Shown here piece by piece: positions 1-5,874 of a DNA stretch of 16,623 nt. Within the stretch, counting starts at the first letter, position 1. Each line of letters begins with the position of its first letter. Below the pieces are notes generated by a model. It was not told where the DNA came from. It saw only the letters and a list, made by a program, of their open reading frames with translations, and did no database searches. The DNA comes from Micavibrio sp. (lineage in GTDB: Bacteria > Pseudomonadota > Alphaproteobacteria > Micavibrionales > Micavibrionaceae), in the NCBI GenBank assembly GCA_030824805.1, contig JAPJRC010000049.1, positions 1-16,623 on the forward strand, given 5' to 3'. Made by a program: the position numbers and the translations under genes.

Positions 1-704
1 ATGGTATATATGCATCGCTCAACTGCGCGCCGGGCTCCAGTGATGACGGTGAAAAGGTCGCAAAAAACCGCAGCATTGTTGCAAAGGATCTTGGTGTGAA
101 AGACGGTAACATCTCTACCTTGTTCCAATGCCATTCACCCACATGTTACGCAATAGAAACGCATGTTCCTGTGGGTGAGGAGAGGCCGAAAGGCGATGCT
201 TTGGTAACCGATGTTGCTGGCCTTGCCATCGGTGTTTTGACGGCGGATTGCGGTCCCGTTCTTTTTGCCGCGAAAAAGCCTGACGGAGCGCCCGTTATCG
301 GTGCCGCGCACGCCGGATGGGGCGGGGCGCTTGGCGGCGTTCTGGAAGACACTGTGGCAAAGATGGTTCAGCTTGGTGCGCCTCTGGAGGGCATCAAGGC
401 CTGCCTCGGTCCATGCATCATGCAGCCTTCGTATGAGGTTCAGGAAAACTTCGCGCGTCCGTTCCTGATAAAGCACGAAGAGGCCGAAAGGTTTTTTATG
501 TCGGGCCGCAAGGCGGGTCACCTGATGTTCGATCTGCCTGGATACATAGCGTTTCGATTGTCGGAGGCAGGCGTCCGTCATGTATCCCTAATGGGCGTGG
601 ACACGTATGCGGATGAAGAAAACTGCTTCTCTTTCCGCCGGGCCACCCACAGGGGCGAGCCGGACTATGGGCGCGAGATATCGGCGATTGTTATTAACGG
701 TTAG
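1..704 (+). CDS. pgeF: Purine nucleoside phosphorylase / polyphenol oxidase-type PgeF (YfiH/LACC1 family), 5' end outside window
   Basis: The open frame runs in from the left edge: codons from base 3 read GIYASLNCAPGSSDDGEKVA and continue without a stop to the TAG at 702-704. That stretch matches the usual N-terminal region of the family, so the GTG at 96 is not the true start and the gene begins upstream of the window. About 233 residues are present. The three metal-ligand positions of the family are visible as His in QCHSP (visible residue 44), Cys in LTADCGP (83) and His in AAHAGW (103). The C-terminal SFRRATHRGEPDYGR is of alphaproteobacterial type. Family members act on purine nucleosides and were first described as copper oxidases; PgeF of E. 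coli also corrects peptidoglycan precursors. The usual HAGWRG/HAGWKG is HAGWGG here. The next gene, prs, also concerns nucleotide metabolism. Identification is secure; the substrate is inferred. Confidence 0.93.
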   Translation, partial: GIYASLNCAPGSSDDGEKVAKNRSIVAKDLGVKDGNISTLFQCHSPTCYAIETHVPVGEERPKGDALVTDVAGLAIGVLTADCGPVLFAAKKPDGAPVIGAAHAGWGGALGGVLEDTVAKMVQLGAPLEGIKACLGPCIMQPSYEVQENFARPFLIKHEEAERFFMSGRKAGHLMFDLPGYIAFRLSEAGVRHVSLMGVDTYADEENCFSFRRATHRGEPDYGREISAIVING

Positions 705-711
705 AAACAGG

Positions 712-741
712 TTGATTTTGGGGGCATGGTTTTCTTATATT
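712..741 (+). promoter_or_regulatory. Putative sigma70 promoter for prs
   Basis: TTGATT at 712-717 and TATATT at 736-741 are separated by 18 bases, and the -10 lies 47 bases before the prs start codon. The boxes match the vegetative consensus 4 of 6 and 5 of 6 by eye. The pgeF stop is at 704, so this short gap is the natural place for a prs promoter. No experimental support. Confidence 0.42.
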
Positions 742-788
742 GCCTTCACAATCGCCTATAAAGCATTACGAAAAACGGCAGGACAGAG

Positions 789-1721
789 ATGATCATCATC
801 GCAGGCAATTCCAACCGACCCCTTTCCGAGGCTATTTCCGCCTATCTGGGTGTTCCCTTGGCCAAAGCGAGCATCCGCCGCTTCTCCGACATGGAAGTGT
901 TTGTCGAGATCATGGACAATGTCCGCGGTGAAGACGTATTTGTTATCCAGTCCACTTCCTATCCCGCAAACGACAACCTGATGGAACTGCTGATCACGAT
1001 CGACGCCCTGAAGCGCGGGTCGGCCAGACGTATCACGGCGGTTCTTCCGTATTTCGGCTATGCCCGTCAGGACCGCAAAACGGGCGGCCGTACACCGATC
1101 TCCGCGAAGCTGGTCGCCAACATGATTACGGCTGCCGGTGCCGACCGCGTTCTGACGCTAGAACTGCACGCCGGGCAGATCCAAGGCTTCTTCGACATTC
1201 CGACGGACAACCTGCATGCGCTGCCGATCTTCCTGCCGCACATGGAAAATCTGTTCAAGCCGGAAGAGACCGTCATGGTATCGCCCGACGTTGGCGGGGT
1301 TGTCCGCGCCCGCGCCATGGCGAAAAAGCTGAACACAGACCTTGCCATTATCGACAAGCGCCGCGAGAAGGCGGGCGTATCCGAAGTCATGAACATCATC
1401 GGTGAAGTCGAAGGCAAGAACTGCATTCTGGTAGACGACATCGTGGATTCGGCCGGCACTCTCTGCAACGCGGCTGTTGCCCTTAAAAATGCCGGCGCAA
1501 AGTCGATCTATGCCTACATCGTGCATGGCGTTCTTTCGGGCGGTGCCGTGGCCCGCGTGGCCTCCAGCCCTCTGGAAAAGCTGGTTATCACCGATTCTAT
1601 CTGTGCCACCGAGGCCGTGCGCATGTGCTCCAATATCGAGCAGCTTCCGATCGCCCCCCTTATCGGCGAGGCAATGAAGCGTATCACCGAAGAACGCTCT
1701 ATTTCGGCGCTCTTCACCTAG
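789..1721 (+). CDS. prs: Ribose-phosphate pyrophosphokinase
   Basis: Transfers pyrophosphate from ATP to ribose 5-phosphate to make PRPP, the cytosolic precursor of purines, pyrimidines, histidine, tryptophan and NAD. At 310 residues it has the normal class I length. Visible landmarks are FGYARQDRK (residues 89-97, ATP/ribose region), ELHAGQIQGFF with the metal-binding His127, the catalytic flexible loop DKRREKAG (189-196) and the PRPP loop LVDDIVDSAGT (214-224). The start is the ATG at 789 with a purine-rich GGACAGAG just before it; the match to the family begins at once with IIIAGNSN. A probable promoter lies in the 84-base gap after pgeF, and a strong hairpin terminator follows within a few bases of the stop, so the gene is probably its own transcription unit. 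All expected catalytic residues are present. Confidence 0.97.
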   Translation: MIIIAGNSNRPLSEAISAYLGVPLAKASIRRFSDMEVFVEIMDNVRGEDVFVIQSTSYPANDNLMELLITIDALKRGSARRITAVLPYFGYARQDRKTGGRTPISAKLVANMITAAGADRVLTLELHAGQIQGFFDIPTDNLHALPIFLPHMENLFKPEETVMVSPDVGGVVRARAMAKKLNTDLAIIDKRREKAGVSEVMNIIGEVEGKNCILVDDIVDSAGTLCNAAVALKNAGAKSIYAYIVHGVLSGGAVARVASSPLEKLVITDSICATEAVRMCSNIEQLPIAPLIGEAMKRITEERSISALFT

Positions 1722-1722
1722 G

Positions 1723-1762
1723 TCTTGGCCCTTCCGAAAGGGCCAAGATATTCCTTGATTTT
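1723..1762 (+). terminator. Intrinsic terminator after prs
   Basis: A perfect 11-base-pair stem, TCTTGGCCCTT (1723-1733) against AAGGGCCAAGA (1738-1748), has the four-base loop CCGA. It starts two bases after the prs stop codon. The tail TATTCCTTGATTTT is T-rich but interrupted, so termination may be partial. Confidence 0.8.
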
Positions 1763-1782
1763 GCATGGTTTTTCCGTTTAAG
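1755..1782 (+). promoter_or_regulatory. Possible promoter for rplY overlapping the prs terminator tail
   Basis: TTGATT at 1755-1760 and TTTAAG at 1777-1782 are 16 bases apart, about 70 bases before the rplY start. The -10 is a 4 of 6 match. A promoter is needed somewhere in this 129-base gap because a terminator precedes it; this pair is the best I see but is not strong. Confidence 0.28.
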
Positions 1783-1791
1783 TGCGCTCAC

Positions 1792-1818
1792 GTGACCAGC
1801 ACCCCTGGAGGCTGGCAC
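1792..1818 (+). promoter_or_regulatory. Stem-loop in the rplY leader
   Basis: GTG-A-CCAGC (1792-1800) can pair with GCTGG-CAC (1811-1818), giving an eight-pair stem with one bulged A and a ten-base loop ACCCCTGGAG. It lies 32 bases before the start codon and has no T-tract, so it is not a terminator. L25 binds 5S rRNA, and autogenous control of rplY by its leader is known in gammaproteobacteria; a similar role here is only an inference. Confidence 0.35.
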
Positions 1819-1850
1819 ATAACCACTTGATAAATAAGGAAACTAAAACC

Positions 1851-2522
1851 ATGACAAAGCACTACGCACTGTCAGCGGAAACACGGGACCGGGCAGGTAA
1901 AGGGGTCGCCCGCGCACTCCGCCGCGAACAAAAAATCCCGGCCGTTATCTACGGCGACGCCAAAGACGCTGAAGCTATCTCCCTGCCGATCAAAGAAGTT
2001 ACCCTGGAATACTTGAAAGGTCACATGTTCACGAACCTGTGCGACCTGACGGTAGGCGGCAAGAAACAACTCGTTCTGGCCCGCGATGTTCAACTCGACC
2101 CTGTCCGCGACACGGTTCTGCACGTTGACTTTATGCGCGTTACGCCGAAAACAACGATCGTTGTTCATGTGCCCGTGCACTTCCAGAACGAAGACAAAGC
2201 CCCCGGTATCAAATCCGGCGGCTCCCTGACGATCGTTCGTCACGACCTCGAACTGGTTTGCCGTGCAACGGACATTCCGGAAGAAGTCGTTATTGACCTG
2301 ACGGGCGCTGAAGTCGGCGATGCCATCAAGATCAGCGATATCAAGCTGCCGGAAGGTACGAAGTCTGGCTATCAGCGCGATGTAACGATCGCTTCGATCG
2401 CCGCGCCGCGTCTGCTCCTCGAAGAGGAGGATGCGATCAACGCCGAGAAGGCCGCTGCAGAAGCTGAAAAAGCCGCTGAAGAAGCTGCCAAGGCTGCCGC
2501 CGCCGAAGGCGACAAGAAGTAA
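1851..2522 (+). CDS. rplY: 50S ribosomal protein L25/general stress protein Ctc (TL5-type, long form)
   Basis: Binds 5S rRNA in the large ribosomal subunit. The 223-residue protein has the N-terminal L25 beta-barrel domain (about residues 5-95, with RDRAGKGVARALRR and IPAVIYGD), then the TL5/Ctc C-terminal domain (about 98-190, with VPVHFQNEDKAPGIKSGG). A tail of about 30 residues made almost only of Ala, Glu and Lys follows, which is common in alphaproteobacteria. The start is the ATG at 1851, preceded by AAGGA at 1836-1840; an upstream in-frame GTG at 1782 lacks such a site and adds residues that do not resemble the family. Terminators lie both before (after prs) and behind it, so it is probably monocistronic even though prs-rplY-pth-ychF order is conserved. 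Confidence 0.96.
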   Translation: MTKHYALSAETRDRAGKGVARALRREQKIPAVIYGDAKDAEAISLPIKEVTLEYLKGHMFTNLCDLTVGGKKQLVLARDVQLDPVRDTVLHVDFMRVTPKTTIVVHVPVHFQNEDKAPGIKSGGSLTIVRHDLELVCRATDIPEEVVIDLTGAEVGDAIKISDIKLPEGTKSGYQRDVTIASIAAPRLLLEEEDAINAEKAAAEAEKAAEEAAKAAAAEGDKK

Positions 2523-2532
2523 GCAATACGAG

Positions 2533-2579
2533 AGAGGCGGGGGACATTACGCATGTTTTCCCGCCTCTTTTCTTTTTTC
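2533..2579 (+). terminator. Intrinsic terminator between rplY and pth
   Basis: AGAGGCGGG (2533-2541) pairs perfectly with CCCGCCTCT (2560-2568). The stem can extend inward through G-U pairs to ACAT (2544-2547) with ATGT (2553-2556), leaving a five-base loop. The tail TTTCTTTTTT (2569-2578) is a good U-tract. It begins ten bases after the rplY stop. The ATG at 2553 lies inside this hairpin and should not be taken as the pth start. Confidence 0.85.
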
Positions 2580-2595
2580 AAGACACAACCCCATC

Positions 2596-2600
2596 AGGAC
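2596..2600 (+). promoter_or_regulatory. Ribosome-binding site that fixes the pth start
   Basis: AGGAC lies nine bases before the ATG at 2610, downstream of the rplY terminator. It supports the start at 2610 over the in-frame ATG at 2553. Confidence 0.55.
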
Positions 2601-2609
2601 GAACCCGAC

Positions 2610-3191
2610 ATGTGGATTCTGGTCGGCCTCGGAAACCCCGGAAAAGAATACGAAGACAACCGGCACAATGTCGGCTTCATGGTGATCGACGAGATTGCCC
2701 GTGAGTATGGACTTCCTGCGTTCAAATCGAAATTCGAGGGCGAGATTGTCGAGGGCCGTATCGGCCAGGAGAAGGTGGTTCTAGTCAAGCCTATGACCTA
2801 CATGAACCTGTCCGGCCAGTGCGTGCAGAAGGTGGCAAGATTTTACAAGGTTACGCCTAACCGCATTGTGGCGTTCCATGACGAGCTTGATCTTGCCGCC
2901 GGCAAAATGCGTGTGAAAAAGGGCGGCGGCGCCGCAGGTCACAACGGTTTGAAATCGATGGATGCTTGCCTGAATTCACAGGATTACTGGCGTGTGCGTC
3001 TCGGCATCGGCCATCCCGGTGATCGGGACCGCGTCACAGGCCACGTGCTCGGCGATTTTTCCAAGGCGGAAAAGCAATGGCTGCCGGACTGGATTGCGGC
3101 TCTGGCGAAAAATGTGCCGCTGCTTATCGGCGGTAAAAACGAAGATTACATGACAAAAGTCGCGCAGGATTTTCCTGCGCCCAAAGCTTAG
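2610..3191 (+). CDS. pth: Peptidyl-tRNA hydrolase
   Basis: Cleaves peptidyl-tRNA that has dropped off the ribosome, releasing reusable tRNA; cytosolic and essential in most bacteria. With the start at 2610 the protein has 193 residues, the normal family length, and opens with MWILVGLGNPG as expected. The conserved active-site residues are present: Asn9, His19, Asn66 (in MNLSG), Asp91 (in HDELD) and Asn112 (in GHNG). An in-frame ATG at 2553 would add 19 residues, but those codons are the second arm and U-tract of the rplY terminator, encoding a Phe-rich peptide. The gene needs a promoter after the terminator or read-through from rplY. ychF follows after 12 bases and uses a ribosome-binding site overlapping the pth stop. 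Confidence 0.95.
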   Translation: MWILVGLGNPGKEYEDNRHNVGFMVIDEIAREYGLPAFKSKFEGEIVEGRIGQEKVVLVKPMTYMNLSGQCVQKVARFYKVTPNRIVAFHDELDLAAGKMRVKKGGGAAGHNGLKSMDACLNSQDYWRVRLGIGHPGDRDRVTGHVLGDFSKAEKQWLPDWIAALAKNVPLLIGGKNEDYMTKVAQDFPAPKA

Positions 3192-3203
3192 GAGAATAGA
3201 ACT

Positions 3204-4307
3204 ATGGGTATCAATTGCGGGATTGTTGGTCTTCCGAACGTCGGCAAATCGACGCTGTTCAACGCGATTACAAAGACGCAGGCCGCGCAGGCTGCAAACT
3301 ATCCGTTCTGCACGATCGAACCGAACTCCGGCATGGTGGCGCTGCCCGACAGCCGCCTGGATATCATCGCCGAACTCGGCAAGTCGCAGAAGATCATCCC
3401 GACGCAGTTGGAGATCGTCGATATCGCTGGCCTTGTGAAAGGCGCCTCGAAAGGTGAAGGCCTTGGCAACCAGTTCTTGGCCAACATCCGTGAGACGGAT
3501 GCCATTCTTCACGTTCTGCGCTGCTTTGAAAACGGCGATATCACGCACGTCGAAGGCTCTGTTGACCCGCTGCGCGATGCTGAAATCATCGACACCGAAC
3601 TGATGCTGGCGGACCTTGAATCCATCAGCAAGCAAACAGACAACCTTGCCAAGAAAGCCAAGGGCAATGACAAGGAAGCAAAGGCGCAGCACGATTTCTA
3701 TGTGAAGGTGAAAGCCGCGCTGGAGGCAGGAAAGCCGGCCCGCACGGTTGTGCCATCCGATCCGGAAGAACAGCGTTTCATGAAGCTGGCGCAGCTTATG
3801 ACGTCGAAGCCGATCCTCTATATCTGCAACGTCAATGAGGACGAAGCCGCCACGGGCAATGAATGGACCAAGAAGGTCGAGGATATGGCCAAGTCACAAG
3901 GCACGCGCGCCGTTATCATTTCCGCCGCCATCGAGGCCGATATCGCGCAGCTGGCCACCGAGGAAGAAAAGAAAGAGTTCTTGGAGACTTTGGGCCTTGA
4001 AGAGCCCGGCCTGAACAAAATCATCCGCGCAGCCTTTGATATTTTGGGCCTACAAACATATTTTACAGTTGGGCCGAAAGAAGCACGCGCGTGGACGATC
4101 CGCAAAGGCGCTAAAGGACCGGAAGCGGCGGGCGTTATCCACTCGGATTTCGAGAAGGGGTTTATCCGTGCGGAAGTCATGTCCTATGATGACTTTGTCA
4201 CGCTGAAGAGTGAGCAGGCCGTAAAGGAAGCCGGTAAATACCGCTCCGAAGGCAAAGAATATGTCGTGAAAGACGGCGACATTATTCTGTTCCGTTTTAA
4301 CAACTAA
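3204..4307 (+). CDS. ychF: Ribosome-binding ATPase YchF (Obg/OLA1 family)
   Basis: A TRAFAC-class P-loop NTPase that prefers ATP and binds ribosomes; linked to redox and stress responses. Its 367 residues match the usual 363-366. Visible motifs are the P-loop GLPNVGKST (9-17), switch region NYPFCTIEPN (32-41), G3 DIAG (73-76) with the family signature GASKGEGLGNQF (80-91), and NVNE (209-212) where a GTPase would have NKxD. A coiled-coil insertion spans about 130-175 and the TGS domain about 281-365. The ribosome-binding site AGGAG (3190-3194) overlaps the TAG stop of pth, which suggests translational coupling. The stop TAA shares bases 4304-4307 with the stop of the opposing regulator gene. 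Confidence 0.97.
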   Translation: MGINCGIVGLPNVGKSTLFNAITKTQAAQAANYPFCTIEPNSGMVALPDSRLDIIAELGKSQKIIPTQLEIVDIAGLVKGASKGEGLGNQFLANIRETDAILHVLRCFENGDITHVEGSVDPLRDAEIIDTELMLADLESISKQTDNLAKKAKGNDKEAKAQHDFYVKVKAALEAGKPARTVVPSDPEEQRFMKLAQLMTSKPILYICNVNEDEAATGNEWTKKVEDMAKSQGTRAVIISAAIEADIAQLATEEEKKEFLETLGLEEPGLNKIIRAAFDILGLQTYFTVGPKEARAWTIRKGAKGPEAAGVIHSDFEKGFIRAEVMSYDDFVTLKSEQAVKEAGKYRSEGKEYVVKDGDIILFRFNN

Positions 4308-5032
4308 ATACCCGTTGGTTTTTTCAGGTGCAGATAGGTGGGATTAAAATCGCCGATCTGCACCAGTTTTTTCCAGTCTTTGACTTGCAGAATGCCATTG
4401 TCGAATTCAACCGCCTTTGTTTTTCGCAGTTCCGACATCGCTCTGCTGATGGACGGCAATGATGATGCCAGCGTTTCGCCTAGCTGTGTCTGGGTGAGTG
4501 GAAGTTTAAATGCATTCTGTTCTGTAAGGTCAGACTTGTGCGCGCGGTAATATTGTTCGCAAAAGAAATGCGCCAAACGCATCAGCAAGTCTCGACTGCT
4601 GTTATTTGTGATGGCTTCGCGAAATATCGCCGCATCTATCAAGGTTTCTTTCCAAAAGGCTGTGCCCGTTTCAGGTCGCTCCTTGAAAAGATTGATGATG
4701 GCGGCATGTGGAACCAGCGCCATCACAGACTTTTCCATCGCGCATAGCGAAAAATCCATGGTCTCCAAAAACAATGTCTGTGCGTCCGGCATGTCTCCAG
4801 GCATGTGAAAGGAAAGATATTGTCGCCGCCCTGAAGGCACGGTGTGGTAACGGGCAATGAAACCTTCGAGCACTACGATAGAGTCGGTCGGCTTGTCTCC
4901 TTGCCTGAGAATATCTTCATTCTTCTGCAAATGGCGGGTTATGCCGGGCAGCTGTTTTATTGCCGCCATATCAGTTTTGGAAAGCTCCGTATGCTCCTGA
5001 AGTTTCCGTATTAATATATCCTGCCAAGCCAT
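4304..5032 (-). CDS. Crp/Fnr family transcriptional regulator
   Basis: A 242-residue DNA-binding regulator. The N-terminal cyclic-nucleotide-binding-like beta-roll spans about residues 25-115, with LRQGDKPTDSIVVLEGF and the FHMPGDMPDAQTLFL segment at the place of the phosphate-binding cassette. A long dimerisation helix spans about 125-165. The C-terminal winged helix (about 172-222) has its helix-turn-helix around LTQTQLGETLASSLPSISRAMSEL. There are only two cysteines (97 and 158), so it is not an FNR-type iron-sulphur sensor. The cassette also lacks the clear RxS of cAMP-binding CRP, so the ligand is unknown. The start ATG at 5032 has AAGGGA about seven bases upstream. The stop overlaps that of ychF by four bases. 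It diverges from a small cold-shock-like gene across 98 bases. Confidence 0.88.
   Translation of the reverse strand: MAWQDILIRKLQEHTELSKTDMAAIKQLPGITRHLQKNEDILRQGDKPTDSIVVLEGFIARYHTVPSGRRQYLSFHMPGDMPDAQTLFLETMDFSLCAMEKSVMALVPHAAIINLFKERPETGTAFWKETLIDAAIFREAITNNSSRDLLMRLAHFFCEQYYRAHKSDLTEQNAFKLPLTQTQLGETLASSLPSISRAMSELRKTKAVEFDNGILQVKDWKKLVQIGDFNPTYLHLKKPTGI
4327..4372 (+). terminator. Intrinsic terminator for ychF inside the convergent gene
   Basis: GGTGCAGAT (4327-4335) pairs perfectly with ATCTGCACC (4356-4364). The 20-base loop can fold further (GATT with AATC). Then AG and six T residues (4367-4372) follow on the + strand. It lies 20 bases after the ychF stop, wholly inside the coding end of the Crp-like gene on the other strand. 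On the - strand the hairpin is followed by A residues, so it is directional. Confidence 0.72.
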
Positions 5033-5073
5033 TTAATTTCCCTTTTTAATCAAATGATCAAACAGCATAAAGG

Positions 5074-5121
5074 TTCCCGTTTCAGAATTTCCCGTGATTA
5101 AGACCATTCTATATACGGGAA
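5074..5121. repeat. Three TTCCCGT repeats in the divergent promoter region
   Basis: TTCCCGT occurs directly at 5074-5080 and 5089-5095 (15 bases apart) and inverted, as ACGGGAA, at 5115-5121. The region separates the Crp-like gene (-) from the 66-residue gene (+). The second and third copies could form a seven-pair hairpin whose right arm holds the only purine-rich candidate ribosome-binding site of the + gene. Operator or RNA hairpin are both possible. Confidence 0.4.
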
Positions 5122-5130
5122 TACATTTAG

Positions 5131-5331
5131 ATGCCGCCATATATTAAAGGTAAGGTCAGCGCTTTCAGTTATGTTGTGAGCGCGGGCAATATTCTGGGAG
5201 AAGACGGAAATACGTATCTTTTTTCACAAAAAGACTGGCGTTCGGTAAAAGAACCGGACGTAGGCACAGACGTTGTGTTTTTGTGTGAGGGAGGCAGAGC
5301 CAGATCTGTCATCACCGAAGAAGAACAATAA
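5131..5331 (+). CDS. Small cold-shock/OB-fold-like protein (66 aa)
   Basis: A 66-residue protein with the alternating pattern of a five-stranded beta barrel: IKGKVSAFSYVVSAGNILGE, then DGNTYLFSQKDW, then GTDVVFLCEGGRARSV. The layout (GxV..F....G.I....G..Y.F...DW.....P..G..V.F....G.A..V) resembles the short OB/cold-shock-like domain found alone or before TM2/DUF1294 segments in proteobacteria. It lacks the RNP1 motif of true CspA proteins (KGFGFI), so nucleic-acid binding is uncertain. There is no signal peptide or membrane segment; a cytosolic location is likely. The start ATG at 5131 is preceded by ACGGGAA at 11-17 bases, a weak ribosome-binding site inside an inverted repeat. It diverges from the Crp-like gene, which may control it. 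Confidence 0.72.
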   Translation: MPPYIKGKVSAFSYVVSAGNILGEDGNTYLFSQKDWRSVKEPDVGTDVVFLCEGGRARSVITEEEQ

Positions 5332-5341
5332 TAGTAATCAA

Positions 5342-5809
5342 TTAATCGGGATCAAACCCCATTACTTTTTTCATGACTTTAAAGGCGGCGGTCTGTGCGG
5401 GATTTAAATCCGGTGCAACAGCATCCGCAATCGCGCTGGCGGGCGAAAATACGGGGAAGAGCGGTTTGCCGCTTTCGTCTGTGCCGAGGATCATACCGAT
5501 CAGTTCCTTCCCGGCTTCATTGAATTGCTTGTCGTTAAGCTTGTCTTCGAAGTTCTGAAGTGCGGCCATTTCTTCTGCGCTGAGTTGGCCGTCTATGCTG
5601 ACCTGATAGCCCGCGCCCGCAAGTATCGCTTCCAACGTCATGGTTTGATCGCCCGCGACAATCTGACCGGATTGGGCAAGATTGATAATGCCGATCATTT
5701 GCTGTGTCGGCGGAAGCATGCGCAAAAGATCAGGGTTTGCATAAACTTTCGGATCGTCCGGATCCAGAGAGTCTACGTCGATGGTGCCTGCAGCCGTTTC
5801 CTGAACCAT
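5342..5809 (-). CDS. Hypothetical protein (155 aa), family not recognised
   Basis: I do not recognise this family. It is supported as a gene by AAGGAG seven bases before the ATG at 5809, a good -10 box upstream, and coding-like composition. The protein is acidic (the N-terminal 25 residues include DVDSLDPDDPKVY) with no signal peptide or membrane segment. A helical middle part contains YQVSIDGQLSAEEM (about residues 68-81). This fits the second half of an EF-hand loop (D-G-x-hydrophobic-S-x-E-E) but lacks the first Asp, so calcium binding is doubtful. The C-terminal half is rich in Ala, Pro and Gly (PVFSPASAIADAVAPDLNPAQ). It follows ilvE on the same strand after 65 bases but has its own likely promoter. 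It ends 10 bases from the opposing 66-residue gene. Confidence 0.78.
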   Translation of the reverse strand: MVQETAAGTIDVDSLDPDDPKVYANPDLLRMLPPTQQMIGIINLAQSGQIVAGDQTMTLEAILAGAGYQVSIDGQLSAEEMAALQNFEDKLNDKQFNEAGKELIGMILGTDESGKPLFPVFSPASAIADAVAPDLNPAQTAAFKVMKKVMGFDPD

Positions 5810-5833
5810 AAAATGCTCCTTACCGTATTTTTC

Positions 5834-5862
5834 AGTATACGCTAACGGCCCGCGGTAATAAA
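5834..5862 (-). promoter_or_regulatory. Putative promoter for the 155-residue hypothetical gene
   Basis: Read on the - strand, TATACT (5839-5834) is a 5 of 6 match to the -10 consensus. TTTATT (5862-5857) sits 17 bases upstream as a weak -35. The -10 is 24 bases before the start codon. It suggests the gene is transcribed separately from ilvE. Confidence 0.45.
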
Positions 5863-5874
5863 AATTCCTTGGTT

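Noticed and set aside
5048..5062. FNR/CRP-type box near ATCAAATGATCAAA before the Crp-like gene
   Set aside because: The half sites are in direct rather than inverted arrangement and the spacing does not fit TTGAT-N4-ATCAA.
5337..5375. Possible terminator between the 66-residue and 155-residue genes (GGG, six bases, CCC, then TTTTTT)
   Set aside because: The stem is only three or four pairs and the T-run is seven bases away; too weak to call.
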